Shown piece after piece: positions 25,902-35,213 of a stretch of DNA of 64,000 nucleotides. Position 1 is the first letter of the stretch; the number at the start of each line of letters is the position of its first letter. The DNA is from CBDFKQ01 sp965248855 (lineage in GTDB: Bacteria > Bacteroidota > Bacteroidia > Cytophagales > 172606-1). Both the position numbers and the translations under genes were made by a program. The notes beneath the pieces were generated by a model. The model was not told where the DNA came from. It did no database searches and saw only the letters and a program-made list of their open reading frames with translations. Location of the stretch: positions 1 through 64,000 of the forward strand of contig CBDFKQ010000018.1 of NCBI GenBank assembly GCA_965248855.1, in the 5' to 3' direction.

Positions 25902-27008
25902 CTATTCTACTGAGAAGTCTGTCAGTTCATAATTGGCGTTTCGTCCGCCTTCGTTAGTTTCTTGCAAAATACCTTTTTTTATTAAGCCTTTTATGTCACG
26001 CAATGCTGTGTCTGTAGAAACTTTGGTAATCTTTGCCCATTTTGATGATTGTAGTTTTCCTTCAAATCCGTCAAACAACATATTCAAAATGGTGCGTTGG
26101 CGTTCACTGATTACTGTGTTTTCGTGTAGTTTCCAAAATTCGGCTTTACGCAAAATTCGTTGAGTGGTGTTTTCGGTGGCAAGCATTGCATTTTTCAGGC
26201 AATGCAAAAACCATTCGAGCCATTCGGTAATGTCGCCTGTACTGTGTTGTACTTTTTGCAAGATTTCGTAATAGTGTTTGCGTTCTACTAAAATTTGGCT
26301 CGACATACTGTAAAAACGTTCGCCACTGCTTTCTGCACGAGCAAGCAACATATCGGTTATGGCTCTGCCTATACGTCCGTTTCCGTCATCAAACGGGTGA
26401 ATGATGATAAACCAAAAGTGGGCAATGGCGGCTTTCAAAACGAGGTCAAGTTGGTTGTCATTGTTGAACCAATCTAAAAACTTGTCCATTTCGGTTTTTA
26501 CAAATTTGGACTGTACAGCTTCGTAGTGTATTTTTTCTTTGCCCATCGCCCCCGAAACTACCTGCATTTCGCCCGTGCGATATTTGCCAACTTCTATGGC
26601 GTAAGGTCCGCTGTACCCGGTGGGAAAAAGTGCTGCGTGCCAACCAAACAGACGCTTTTCGGTTAGCGGTGACGTGTAGCGTTGGGTAGCATCGAGCATC
26701 ATTTCTACCACACCTTCTATGTGGCGACTACTTGGAACAAGTCCTGCGGTGTTGATACCTAAACGCCTTGCTATGGACGAACGCACTTGCTCGTAGTTGA
26801 GCAATTCACCTTCTATTTCGCTTGATTTTACCACATCTAATGTGAGGGCTGTAAGCGTGGCTTCTTTTTTGACTGAAAAGCCTAATGCGTTCATTTGCCC
26901 GATTATTTTGCCCTGCATTAGTTTTAGCTCGCCAAATACGAAATTAATGGCTTTGTCTTGCCACGAAAAGTTTGTCCAATTTTTATGTTCATAGATGTAT
27001 TTTGACAT
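25902..27008 (-). CDS. Fic-domain protein (AMP/NMP transferase) with N-terminal inhibitory helix and C-terminal winged helix
   Basis: 368 residues from the ATG at 27008. The N-terminal DUF4172-like region (YEHKNWTNFSWQ) leads to SSEIEG at about 62-67, matching the inhibitory motif (S/T)xxxE(G/N), so this is a class II, self-inhibited Fic. The active site HPFDDGNGRIGR is complete near 203-214. The last 60 residues (KWAKITKVSTDTALRDIKGL) form a winged helix, suggesting DNA binding and perhaps autoregulation. Known role of Fic: transfers AMP or another nucleotide to target hydroxyls. A palindromic operator lies upstream. GC content is higher than in neighbours, which points to transfer. Confidence 0.92.
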   Translation of the reverse strand: MSKYIYEHKNWTNFSWQDKAINFVFGELKLMQGKIIGQMNALGFSVKKEATLTALTLDVVKSSEIEGELLNYEQVRSSIARRLGINTAGLVPSSRHIEGVVEMMLDATQRYTSPLTEKRLFGWHAALFPTGYSGPYAIEVGKYRTGEMQVVSGAMGKEKIHYEAVQSKFVKTEMDKFLDWFNNDNQLDLVLKAAIAHFWFIIIHPFDDGNGRIGRAITDMLLARAESSGERFYSMSSQILVERKHYYEILQKVQHSTGDITEWLEWFLHCLKNAMLATENTTQRILRKAEFWKLHENTVISERQRTILNMLFDGFEGKLQSSKWAKITKVSTDTALRDIKGLIKKGILQETNEGGRNANYELTDFSVE

Positions 27009-27046
27009 TGCCAAAAACGATTATGCAGCAAATGTCTGAATTATTT

Positions 27047-27089
27047 ACCGCAAATTTGCGGTGATTATTTTATTTTTTTACCGCAAATG
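27047..27089. promoter_or_regulatory. Palindromic operator upstream of fic
   Basis: Perfect 16-bp palindrome ACCGCAAATTTGCGGT at 27047-27062, with a further half-site ACCGCAAATG at 27080-27089. About 40-80 bases upstream of the Fic start. A likely binding site for a dimeric regulator, possibly the Fic winged helix itself. Confidence 0.6.
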
Positions 27090-27132
27090 TCGTTTTGTCT
27101 ACACTTTCTCGGATTGCCCATAACAAACAGAG

Positions 27133-27236
27133 CTTGGCGAAGGTGGCGATTTTCACCACAAATGTTGATGCTGAGAACCAATGTTTGAATAACCACAAAT
27201 GTGTCTGCGGAGTATGAAACCGCCACTTTTACCAAA
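27133..27236. repeat. Imperfect inverted repeat beside fic
   Basis: Arms CTTGGCGAAGGTGGCGAT (27133-27150) and ACCGCCACTTTTACCAAA (27219-27236) pair with a few mismatches around a 70-base centre, followed by TGTTAGCAGTTCG. A cassette-border-like structure. Confidence 0.5.
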
Positions 27237-27339
27237 CCCATGTTAGCAGTTCGTTATTCTTACTGTCTGGTTAACACTGCGAACGATGCCGGTATTATAA
27301 AACTAACCCTTTTCCCACCAATGTAAAACCACTTTTACA

Positions 27340-29502
27340 TTATTCCAATTCCTTAAGTAAATTTGAATATGAGCCTTGTTTGATAAAAAATGGAATCTCA
27401 TCTACCGGTGCTTGCACAGTAACCCAATTTTTGCCTTTATAAACTTTCTTGGACCAATAGTATTTCCATTTCCCTTCCGGTAAATAGACTTTCTGAGTGG
27501 TATCTTCGGCTTTAAGAACAGGGGCAACCAAAATTTTATCACCCAGTAAATATTGATAACCCAAATCATAAGTTGTTGTATCTGAGGGGTACTCAAGCAT
27601 TGTATGGCGGATGATGGGAACTCCCGTTTCATGTGCTTCTTTAGCACAGGCATTTAAATATGGGATAAATTTTTTATGAAGTATAGAATATTTTTTGAAA
27701 TGCATCATTGTTGATGAATCAGTCCATATTTTATAAGTGTTCGGAGCGTTTTCCCATAAATGGTCGCGCATTACGGGAGACATTGCACCAAATTCAATCC
27801 AACGCATCCATAGCTCCCTACTGGTATTGCTTAAAATATCAGGCGCCCATACGCTATAGCCGGATAGACCTGCGGAAATACCTGCCGAAATAGCTGAAAC
27901 ATAACCAAAGTTTTCATCCCAGTTAGGATATTGATCACCTCCCCAAATAATCGGGCTATACTTACCTGAACCGGCAGAACCTGAACGGCTTAAACTAATA
28001 ATATCATTTTTATATTTATGCGATATTTCATATGAGGCTTTATGATAAACCAATGGGTATAAATTAGCAATTTCATCATTTGTCATTCCTAAATTAGTTT
28101 TGAATGAAAGAGGAATATATTTTAACTCCTTTTTTTTAAAGTAGTGATTAATATCTCCAAAATCTTCCATCCATCCATCAAAATTATCATCGACAAGAAG
28201 CTTTTTTAAAATATTTTCCCAAAAAGACTTTGCTTCATTATTATAAAAATTCAATTGGCCGTTAACATGAAAACTTGTTTGTTCAGCGCTATCCGTAACT
28301 TCTTCAGATTTTAATATTAAGTTGTTTTTATTACAATAATCAAAAATCGGATTTGGAAATTTGTAATAAAAAAGATCTTTATCAATGTAATTTCTCAGAT
28401 ATGTTAGCGCTTTATAACCCATTTTATGGATAGAATCTGTTAGTTCGCGCGGTTTTCCATAATATCCTTTTGTCCAATAAGTCCATCCGGTATTGGTAGT
28501 AGGGTCATCCAAATCAAATATCCAAACGGCATCAAAAGGGATATTAAGTTTTTTTAATTCTTTTATTTTTTGGTAAACATTTTCTTTGCCTTCCAATAAA
28601 TTTATCCATGTGCCATTCGCCCAGGCAGGCATTAGTGGAGTTCTACCCACTATAGATGTAAATGCAGTGAGTATTTGAATCGGGCTTTCACACATAAAAA
28701 AATAAACATCCGTATTATTATTATTAATGTTAATTGAAAATAATCCTTTGTCGGTATTCAGCAAATCAATTTCGACGGTGTTAGCCTGATCAACATATAA
28801 TCCATTTCCCTGTGGGGTCAACAGAAATGGAACAGATAAATAACTCGGTTCAAAATATTTTAAACTTTCAACATTCTTCGGCGACCACGGAATCCAAAAG
28901 TGATCGGTTGGCTGGTTTGTAAATTTTCTGCCATTTAGTTTAGAACCCATAAAGCGTTCTCCACCACCATAAAAATCACCCTTCCCATTAAAATTAAGTT
29001 TTAATGTACCCGGTTTGTTTTTATTATTTCTCAATGAGAATTTAATAATTTTTTCGGAAACGGTTTCTATGAAAATTTTTACATTGGGGAGGTCGGAAAT
29101 TAATTCCCATTCGTTACCTTTTCGGTTAATAGCAATTACCTTTTTTATTGGGAGAGGAGCATTTTCATCTTCAGTAATAATTTCTTTTAATGCCCATTTT
29201 TTATTTTCAGCATTGTTTTTAAGCTCTATCGAAAAAGGACTTTTAGTAATTAAAACAGAAAACCCTTTAGTTGAAATGGTATAATTATTTTTATTTTCAG
29301 ATACTTTAGCTTCATTATATTTTTTATTGCTGTTAATGTTAGTACCTGAAATTATTGAAGGGCGAATAAAACCGCCTTTAATTTCATTTTTTAGTATTTG
29401 CTCATCATTAATTAAAGGTTTTTCCTGTTGAGCTTTTAAAGCCGAAACGGTAATTACTAAACTGAAAAATACAAGGCAAATACGATTTAAATTTTTTAAC
29501 AT
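27340..29502 (-). CDS. Glycoside hydrolase family 31 (alpha-glycosidase), exported
   Basis: 720 residues from the ATG at 29502, chosen because it gives a clean signal peptide (ICLVFFSLVITVSALKAQQ) and because a Bacteroidota -7 box lies upstream of it inside the longer frame. The N-terminal beta-sandwich has GDFYGGGERF; the barrel has AVWIFDLDDPTTNTGW, the nucleophile Asp in FDGWMEDFGD near 446, and LSRSGSAGSGKYSP followed by IWGGDQ. These two motifs resemble the YihQ/sulfoquinovosidase-like branch more than classic maltases. Acts on alpha-linked sugars in the periplasm or outside; the true substrate is not decided. Confidence 0.9.
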   Translation of the reverse strand: MLKNLNRICLVFFSLVITVSALKAQQEKPLINDEQILKNEIKGGFIRPSIISGTNINSNKKYNEAKVSENKNNYTISTKGFSVLITKSPFSIELKNNAENKKWALKEIITEDENAPLPIKKVIAINRKGNEWELISDLPNVKIFIETVSEKIIKFSLRNNKNKPGTLKLNFNGKGDFYGGGERFMGSKLNGRKFTNQPTDHFWIPWSPKNVESLKYFEPSYLSVPFLLTPQGNGLYVDQANTVEIDLLNTDKGLFSININNNNTDVYFFMCESPIQILTAFTSIVGRTPLMPAWANGTWINLLEGKENVYQKIKELKKLNIPFDAVWIFDLDDPTTNTGWTYWTKGYYGKPRELTDSIHKMGYKALTYLRNYIDKDLFYYKFPNPIFDYCNKNNLILKSEEVTDSAEQTSFHVNGQLNFYNNEAKSFWENILKKLLVDDNFDGWMEDFGDINHYFKKKELKYIPLSFKTNLGMTNDEIANLYPLVYHKASYEISHKYKNDIISLSRSGSAGSGKYSPIIWGGDQYPNWDENFGYVSAISAGISAGLSGYSVWAPDILSNTSRELWMRWIEFGAMSPVMRDHLWENAPNTYKIWTDSSTMMHFKKYSILHKKFIPYLNACAKEAHETGVPIIRHTMLEYPSDTTTYDLGYQYLLGDKILVAPVLKAEDTTQKVYLPEGKWKYYWSKKVYKGKNWVTVQAPVDEIPFFIKQGSYSNLLKELE

Positions 29503-29546
29503 TGGTTTGTGTTGTTTATTAGATAACCTTACTGAGTCTTTTGAAA

Positions 29547-29554
29547 CAAAAATA
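29547..29554 (-). promoter_or_regulatory. -7 element upstream of GH31 gene
   Basis: TATTTTTG on the minus strand matches TAnnTTTG, 45 bases before the chosen ATG. No clear -33 TTG at the usual distance. Confidence 0.4.
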
Positions 29555-29595
29555 ATCAGTAAAAAAAATTCCGTACTATTATTTTCAAGATACAC

Positions 29596-30090
29596 TAAAA
29601 TATATTGGGTGTTAACAATCTATTAAATGCTATATTAATTGTTTTTGCTTAGATAAAATACTTTTATATGTAGAGTATCATTTTGCTTTTCTAACCCTAT
29701 TTTATACAAAAAAATCTTTTCTAAGCGATAAATTATCCCTGTTTGCCCGGCATAATTATAGAAATTGACATTAATGAGGATACAGTGGTGGTATCAGCCA
29801 CACGTATTGAAACCAAAAAGTTAACGCAAGAACTACTCGACTTGACTTAAAACATGAAAGGTGCACATCTAAACTAAACCGCTTACAAAGATTATTAAGG
29901 ACAAAATCAAAGGAGAGAAAGCCATACCGGGTAATCCGGTACTAAAAATGATGGTCAAAAAATTCGAGCGCAAAGCTCGGGACTAAGAAGAATGCCCGGA
30001 CATTTAAATGTAATAATCCTTAAAAAAAAATCAGATGGTAAAGGAATGCAATAAAAAAATATTTGTATATTAATTTATAATGTTTTTTTA
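29596..30090. other. 495-bp region with coding relics
   Basis: Short plus-strand frames such as IEIDINEDTVVVSATRIETK (ending at a stop near 29850) and KAIPGNPVLKMMVKKFERKA (near 29930-29985) look protein-like but are separated by stops and lack starts. Probably remnants of one or two genes not identifiable from these pieces. Confidence 0.4.
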
Positions 30091-30588
30091 TCAGAAGGTA
30101 ATTAAAACCTGGTCTTTTTCCACAGTTTTTCCTTTCTCGGCTTTAATAGTTTTAATTATTCCGTCAGTTGGTGCTTTAAGAACATTTTCCATTTTCATTG
30201 CTTCTAAAATTAATAAGGTATCGCCTTTTTTTATTTCCTGACCCTCCACAACTTTAATTTCAATTATTAGCCCGGGCATTGGAGCCTTTAATTGTGTTGA
30301 TAAATTTTTCACTTCTTTATTCATTCCCATTTTCTCTAAAAGCAAATCAAATTCATCTTCAGCCTTTACCCGATATTTATTTCCGTTAATTAAAATAGTA
30401 AATTCTTTATTTAAAAAGTCAGCTTTTAGAATTTCAACATTATAAGATTTCCCGTCTTTAATGATATGATAAATATTTTGTTTAATTTCAACTAAATCCC
30501 ATTCATAAATTTTATTGTTAACTAATATATGATCTTTTTTAAAATCAATTTCAAAAATATTATTTGCATCAACAGTTATTTTTTGCAT
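30091..30588 (-). CDS. Biotin carboxyl carrier protein (biotinyl-domain subunit of an acyl-CoA carboxylase)
   Basis: 165 residues. The C-terminal 70 residues are a biotinyl domain: APMPGLIIEIKVVEGQEIKK, then LEAMKMEN with the biotin-accepting Lys at 132, and APTDGIIKTI. The N-terminal part (residues 1-90) resembles the linker/barrel of Bacteroidota acetyl/propionyl-CoA carboxylase carrier proteins rather than E. coli AccB. It carries carboxylated biotin between carboxylase and transferase. The other subunits are not next to it here: the IS110 element lies upstream, so the operon may have been split. Confidence 0.88.
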   Translation of the reverse strand: MQKITVDANNIFEIDFKKDHILVNNKIYEWDLVEIKQNIYHIIKDGKSYNVEILKADFLNKEFTILINGNKYRVKAEDEFDLLLEKMGMNKEVKNLSTQLKAPMPGLIIEIKVVEGQEIKKGDTLLILEAMKMENVLKAPTDGIIKTIKAEKGKTVEKDQVLITF

Positions 30589-30894
30589 TTAAAATTAAAT
30601 TAAGATGTAATCAATTTTTATTTACTAGTGCTACTCAAATTTTCTTGCATAATCTACTCATTTTTCCTTCTGTAAACCCATAATTATACATTATTTTTAT
30701 TTAGTGATTTACTTTTATTTATTCCGGTAAGCCTTCTAACGGTCCAACTCAGAATAATGCTTAAATTATAAAAAATATTCAGATTGATTTGAGATAACTA
30801 ATAGAAATAATTTTAATTATCAGATTTCTATGATTAAAGCAACTATTTTTATCTTTATATAATCATATTTTTAAATATTTTTTTCAGAATCACC

Positions 30895-30958
30895 GCCTTA
30901 AGTGAGAATAACTTTTTTGGCCTGATAAGGGGCCAAAAAGTTATTTCCCACTTAAGGC
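30895..30958. repeat. Long hairpin next to IS110 (28-bp arms)
   Basis: Arms 30895-30922 and 30931-30958 pair over 28 bases with few mismatches; outer part GCCTTAAGTG/CACTTAAGGC, inner part AACTTTTTTGGCC/GGCCAAAAAGTT, loop TGATAAGG. Confidence 0.8.
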
Positions 30959-30996
30959 TGCTAACTTTAACAATAGACTTTCTTTAGCAGCCTTAA
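30952..30996. repeat. Hairpin overlapping the long one, at transposase 3' end
   Basis: TTAAGGCTGCTAA (30952-30964) pairs perfectly with TTAGCAGCCTTAA (30984-30996). It shares TTAAGGC with the 28-bp-arm hairpin, so only one of the two can form at a time. It lies 4 bases past the transposase stop. Confidence 0.75.
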
Positions 30997-30999
30997 TTT

Positions 31000-32007
31000 T
31001 TATGCGACAGCCCTAGTATAATCCTGTTCATACTTCCTGTTTTGGTTCACACAGGCGAATATTCTTAAAACAAGTTTGTTCCTTACCGCATTGATGACCA
31101 ACATTTTATTTTTCTTTTCTTCAATTACTTTTCTTTCATAATACTTTTTCATATCAGGGTTATGGTTAATGGCTACTAAGGCTGTCATATGAAATAGGGT
31201 TTTCATCTTTTTATTGGCCATGTGTGAGACCCCGGCTTTCCCTTTCATCAATCCCGATTCTTTTACAAAAGGGGCAAGTCCTGAGTAGCAAGAGAACTTT
31301 TTAGGGTCTTTGATATCTTTAAATTCATTGGTGGTAATGATGATTTGGGTAGCTGTTATCTTTCCAACACCTTTTACCGAGGTGATAATAGAAAACAAAC
31401 GTTTTAACTCTTCATCCATTTCTATTACCTTTTCCATACTTTCTTCAACACCCTTCAAATCGGCTTCTATGGCTTTCAAAGCCCCACTACAAAGTGATTT
31501 GTGATGGTTTGACATTTTTTTGCTTATGAAAGCGCTGCTTTCTTCTAAAGGGGTACTTAATTGTTTTTTAGCGTTTATTAACCTTGAGCGAAGGGCAGCT
31601 AAATGTGAGAGTTCTGTTACTATTTCTCTTTTAGGCGTCCATAAACGTAATCCATCACGGTTTTTATAAGCATATTCTGCAATCCTCATAGCATCTACTT
31701 TGTCATTCTTTCCCCTTACATTGCCCATAGAATTCTTTATTTGGCTGGCAACTTCAAGGCAAACATTTGCCTTCTTTTTATGAAGGTAGGATAGTAAATG
31801 ATTGTTATATATGCCTGTATGCTCCAAACAAATAACAGCATCTTTAATATTAAGTCCCAACTTCTTGGAAAGCCCGGCAATGAATGATTTGACAGCCGAT
31901 GGAGTATTTTCAATCTCCTGATGAAACAAAAACTCTTTACCTTTCATAACGGCAAAGTCAAGTTCATTTTTACTTACATCACAACCAATAAAATAATTAA
32001 ATTCCAT
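31000..32007 (-). mobile_element. IS110-family transposase
   Basis: 335 residues. N-terminal RuvC-like DEDD domain: GCDVSKNELDFAV with the first Asp at 9, CLEHTGIYN with Glu near 63, and RGKNDKVDAMRIAEYA with the later Asp residues. C-terminal Transposase_20 domain: LFSIITSVKGVGKITATQII and SCYSGLAPFVKESG, then a helix-hairpin region with a Ser in the SG-x-x-x-G context. Complete, no frameshift, so potentially active. This family needs no terminal inverted repeats and uses an RNA guide from its non-coding end. Convergent with nothing; separates the biotin carrier gene from the cell-division genes. Confidence 0.95.
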
Positions 32008-32040
32008 ATATTTAACCTGTTAATAGTTTAACAAAAAAGT

Positions 32041-32193
32041 TAGCATGTTTTAAACACCATCAAAACCTTATTAATGAGCCTGGTAACTCTAATTTCTATT
32101 TGATGCCATAGTTTAAAACAAACGGTAAAGGATTAAATCTGATAATAGATCATTAGTCTGGTTTACCAACGTATGCGCCTTTACCGTTGTTAA
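32041..32193 (-). ncRNA. Candidate IS110 bridge (seek) RNA: two stem-loops with internal loops
   Basis: In the non-coding end upstream of the transposase, two structures stand in a row. One: AACGGTAAAGG (32121-32131) pairs perfectly with CCTTTACCGTT (32178-32188), enclosing 46 bases. Two: GTTTTAAAC (32047-32055) with GTTTAAAAC (32111-32119), and inside it ATCAAA (32059-32064) with TTTGAT (32099-32104), enclosing 34 bases. Two tandem stems with large loops is the layout of IS110 bridge RNAs, whose loops base-pair with target and donor DNA. Exact ends and loop pairing cannot be fixed from one copy. Confidence 0.6.
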
Positions 32194-32282
32194 CTTTTCA
32201 CAATTTGTGAAAATTCTTTATAAGAAAACAAAAAATAATTAAGATAGAATTCTTAGAATTTTACATCCAGGTAAATCTAAAG

Positions 32283-32315
32283 GTTTATCAATATCATTAT
32301 ATTGATAATTTTTAA
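32283..32315 (-). repeat. AT palindromic motif, copy e
   Basis: Minus strand AATTATCAATATAATGATAT then TGATAAACC. Between the IS110 left end and the spermidine-synthase-like gene; shares TGATATTGATAAACC with copy h. Confidence 0.7.
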
Positions 32316-32418
32316 AACTTCATCAAAACCTCACGTGAAATCTATTAAATGTTATCTTCTTATGCGTCAGGAAGATGAAATTCTTTAAGTTTTTAGAGTA
32401 ATGCCGGCAAATAATTAT

Positions 32419-33090
32419 CTACTTTACCTTTCGCCAAATAAGAACTTTGTTGGTTCCGATGGGTTCAACAATTTCTAAACTCCCTGAAAAGGTTTTAAAA
32501 ATTTGCAGAAGGGTATTCATTTTTTTGATTTGCACGGGGGTTGAAACCATTATATTGAAAAACAATATTCCGCCTGGCAGTAATATTTTATTAATCCGGT
32601 TTAAAAAAAGTATATCAACAAATTGCTCAGGAACTTCGGTATCATTAAAAAGATCAATTACAATACAACTATAAGGTTCAACTTGGGTAAAAGTAAATTG
32701 ATAAGCATCTTCATTAATAATTTTTAAATTTTTGTAAGCAGACGTATTAAAGTATTGCTTACCAATTTCAATTATTATTTTATCATATTCAATAGCGGTA
32801 ATTGGGAAATTTAAATTAAATTCTTCCCTGATTATTTTTACAATACTGCCTGCACCAAAGCCCAACAAAAGAAGATTGGAAGGCGGGTTATTTTTAAAAT
32901 TTGAAATTTTAAATGCATCCTGAAAAATGAAATGTAAACTCCCGAATGAATAATTTGCATTTGCAGAGTGGAGTACAAGCTTACCGTTGCTGTACCAAAC
33001 TTCTAAAATATTATTTAGGTCAGAAGGAAAAGAGGCAGTTTTAAAATCAATAAAATGACTTAAAATTCTTTTCAGAAAAATTAAAAACAT
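32419..33090 (-). CDS. Spermidine-synthase-like methyltransferase-fold protein
   Basis: 223 residues. Rossmann-fold signature LLLLGFGAGSIVKII near residue 73, acidic AIEYDKIIIEIGKQYF and NEDAYQFTF, then VIDLFNDTEVPEQF: the arrangement of spermidine synthase/SAM-dependent methyltransferase relatives that bind (decarboxylated) SAM. The catalytic Asp pair of true SpeE is not clearly conserved, and the enzyme is shorter, so polyamine synthesis is doubtful. It follows ftsI by 6 bases on the same strand and is cotranscribed with the division genes. Confidence 0.75.
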   Translation of the reverse strand: MFLIFLKRILSHFIDFKTASFPSDLNNILEVWYSNGKLVLHSANANYSFGSLHFIFQDAFKISNFKNNPPSNLLLLGFGAGSIVKIIREEFNLNFPITAIEYDKIIIEIGKQYFNTSAYKNLKIINEDAYQFTFTQVEPYSCIVIDLFNDTEVPEQFVDILFLNRINKILLPGGILFFNIMVSTPVQIKKMNTLLQIFKTFSGSLEIVEPIGTNKVLIWRKVK

Positions 33091-33096
33091 TATAAT

Positions 33097-35193
33097 TTAA
33101 TCTAATTCCAACAAAACTTCACTTCCACGAATAATCCCCGATCCGGGTTCGGCAGATTGATAAGTTACTCTGCCCTTACCCTTTATCTTAATTTCCAATC
33201 CCTTATTTTCAAGCAAAAAAAGAGCATCTCTTAATGTCATTCCTTTTACATCAGGCATTTTATTAATACTTGCTGTGCGGTTTTTCCATTGCACTTTATT
33301 TTGATCAACTCCTGCCATCACCCATTCTTCAGCTTGTTGAGGTTTAAACGGCACTCGCATTTCGGTAAATAAATATTGTAAATCCTCCGCCTTACCGGAT
33401 TTAATTAATGGAAATGAATAATTCCTATCACTGTTTTTAACAAGTAATTTGTGCATTTCAACATCAAGAGCGTACACCTTATCTGCAATATCTTTAAAAA
33501 CCGGCGCTGCCACGTCACTTCCATGTTGATGGATCCCTTTTGGTTCATCCATCACAACTATACAAGTATATTTTGGTTTTTCGGCAGGAAAAAAACCTAC
33601 AAAAGAAGTATAATAACTTTGAGTATACCTTCCGTTTTTAAATTTTTGCGAAGTGCCTGTTTTTCCGGCAATCTTATAATTTCCATTTTTTATATTGCTG
33701 GCGGTTCCTCTCTCCACTACACCAATTAAACATTGTTTAACTTTTGAAAGGGTTTTATCGGAGCATATTTTTTCACGAAGTACTGTGGTGTTAAAAGATT
33801 GAATCACTTCGTCTGCAACCCTTACTTCTTTAACAATTATTGGTTGGAGCATCTTTCCATTATTGGCAACTGCATTATAAAAAGTAAGCATTTGCAATGG
33901 CGACATTTGAGATTCGTAACCAACAGACATCCAAGGGAGCGAAATTCCGCTCCATGTTTTATCTTTTGGAGTTTTTATATTGGGTGGTGCTGTCCCTGCC
34001 ATTTGAAAACCAAGAGGATCTGCTAAGCCAAAGCTTTTTAAATAACTGATAAACCTTTCGGGTTTTGCTCCGAAGTAGCTGCTTATTAATTTAACAAAAG
34101 CAATATTTGAAGATAATTCAAATGCATTTTGAATAGTAACCGTACCATGACCTCCTGATTTTGAATCGTGCATTTCTGCATCAGCGGTATATTTAAAAAC
34201 TCCGTTTCCCGTTTTTACAGAATCTGTCAATTCTATATTAACTTCTTCCAACAATGCCATTAATGAAGCTAATTTAAAAGTAGAACCCGGCTCTGTTACG
34301 CCTTGAGGAGCAATTGCATAATTATACGTTTCGCGATAATCTCCTTCCTCCACTCTGCCTAAGTTGGCCATTACTTTTATTTCACCGGTATTTACTTCCA
34401 TCACTATTACACATCCATAATGCGCGTCATGGTCTTTTAAGGCACTTAATAAAGATGTTTCAGCAACATCTTGTAAATTAATATCAATGGTGGTATAAAT
34501 ATCCATTCCGGGATCCGGTTTAATATCTTCTCCATTATATACGGGTTTCCATATTCCATTAGCAATTCGTTGAAAAAGCGCTCTCCCATCTTTACCTCCT
34601 AACTGCGAATTAAAACTATATTCTAAACCCGCACCGCCATTATCCTGATTAACAAAACCAATACTTCTTCTGGCTAAATATTTAAAGGGCATATATCGTT
34701 GGTCAATCCTTTCGAATAATACCCCGCCTTTATACCTGCCTCGATTAAAAATTGGCCATCTTTGCATTTTCCTTTTATCATTGTATGTAATTAAAGAATT
34801 ACTCAAGAAAATATATTCTTTATTCTCTGCCCTTGCATCTCTAATTTTTTGTCGGTATTCCTCAGCAGTTTTATCACCAAAGTGTTTAGCTAATTTCTCG
34901 GCAAGGTATTTAACGCTATCACGAAAAATTTTGTCGGGTACAATAGTAGGATCAAATGCAATTTTATATCGTGGTATTGAAGTGGCCAACAACTCTCCAT
35001 TAAGAGCATATATATTGCCCCTTGTTGCTTTTATAACTCTGTCTTTAGTAGTTTTTTCGCTCGCTTGTTTTTTCCAGAAATCACCCATCCCCCATTGCAC
35101 GTAAAAAATACGCCCTACTACTGCAAGGGCAAAGAACATTATAAAAACAAATGCTAACCTGACCCTTAATAAAATTTCACTTTTAATATTCAA
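33097..35193 (-). CDS. ftsI: Division-specific peptidoglycan transpeptidase FtsI (PBP3) with PASTA domain
   Basis: 698 residues. One membrane helix at about 10-28 (FVFIMFFALAVVGRIFYV). A non-catalytic pedestal domain follows, then the transpeptidase domain with the nucleophile in GSTFKLASL (Ser near 302), SSNIA near 360 and KTGTSQ near 510. The last 60 residues (MPDVKGMTLRDALFLLENKG) are a PASTA domain, usual in Bacteroidota FtsI but absent from E. coli FtsI. It crosslinks septal peptidoglycan. Part of the rsmH-ftsL-ftsI block with short gaps; murE and mraY, which normally follow, are missing here. Confidence 0.95.
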   Translation of the reverse strand: MNIKSEILLRVRLAFVFIMFFALAVVGRIFYVQWGMGDFWKKQASEKTTKDRVIKATRGNIYALNGELLATSIPRYKIAFDPTIVPDKIFRDSVKYLAEKLAKHFGDKTAEEYRQKIRDARAENKEYIFLSNSLITYNDKRKMQRWPIFNRGRYKGGVLFERIDQRYMPFKYLARRSIGFVNQDNGGAGLEYSFNSQLGGKDGRALFQRIANGIWKPVYNGEDIKPDPGMDIYTTIDINLQDVAETSLLSALKDHDAHYGCVIVMEVNTGEIKVMANLGRVEEGDYRETYNYAIAPQGVTEPGSTFKLASLMALLEEVNIELTDSVKTGNGVFKYTADAEMHDSKSGGHGTVTIQNAFELSSNIAFVKLISSYFGAKPERFISYLKSFGLADPLGFQMAGTAPPNIKTPKDKTWSGISLPWMSVGYESQMSPLQMLTFYNAVANNGKMLQPIIVKEVRVADEVIQSFNTTVLREKICSDKTLSKVKQCLIGVVERGTASNIKNGNYKIAGKTGTSQKFKNGRYTQSYYTSFVGFFPAEKPKYTCIVVMDEPKGIHQHGSDVAAPVFKDIADKVYALDVEMHKLLVKNSDRNYSFPLIKSGKAEDLQYLFTEMRVPFKPQQAEEWVMAGVDQNKVQWKNRTASINKMPDVKGMTLRDALFLLENKGLEIKIKGKGRVTYQSAEPGSGIIRGSEVLLELD

Positions 35194-35213
35194 AACGCTA
35201 ATCGATTTATTTT

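Noticed and set aside
27320..27341. AATGTAAAA/TTTTACATT hairpin as GH31 terminator
   Set aside because: Stem is short and AT-only, overlaps the stop codon and lacks a T run on the minus strand.
29760..29850. TonB-dependent receptor plug (VVVSATRIET)
   Set aside because: Ten residues resemble a plug motif, but the frame ends soon after and no barrel follows; too short to name.
32419..33090. Functional spermidine synthase (speE)
   Set aside because: Short, and the catalytic and gatekeeping residues are not clear; kept as a SpeE-like methyltransferase fold.
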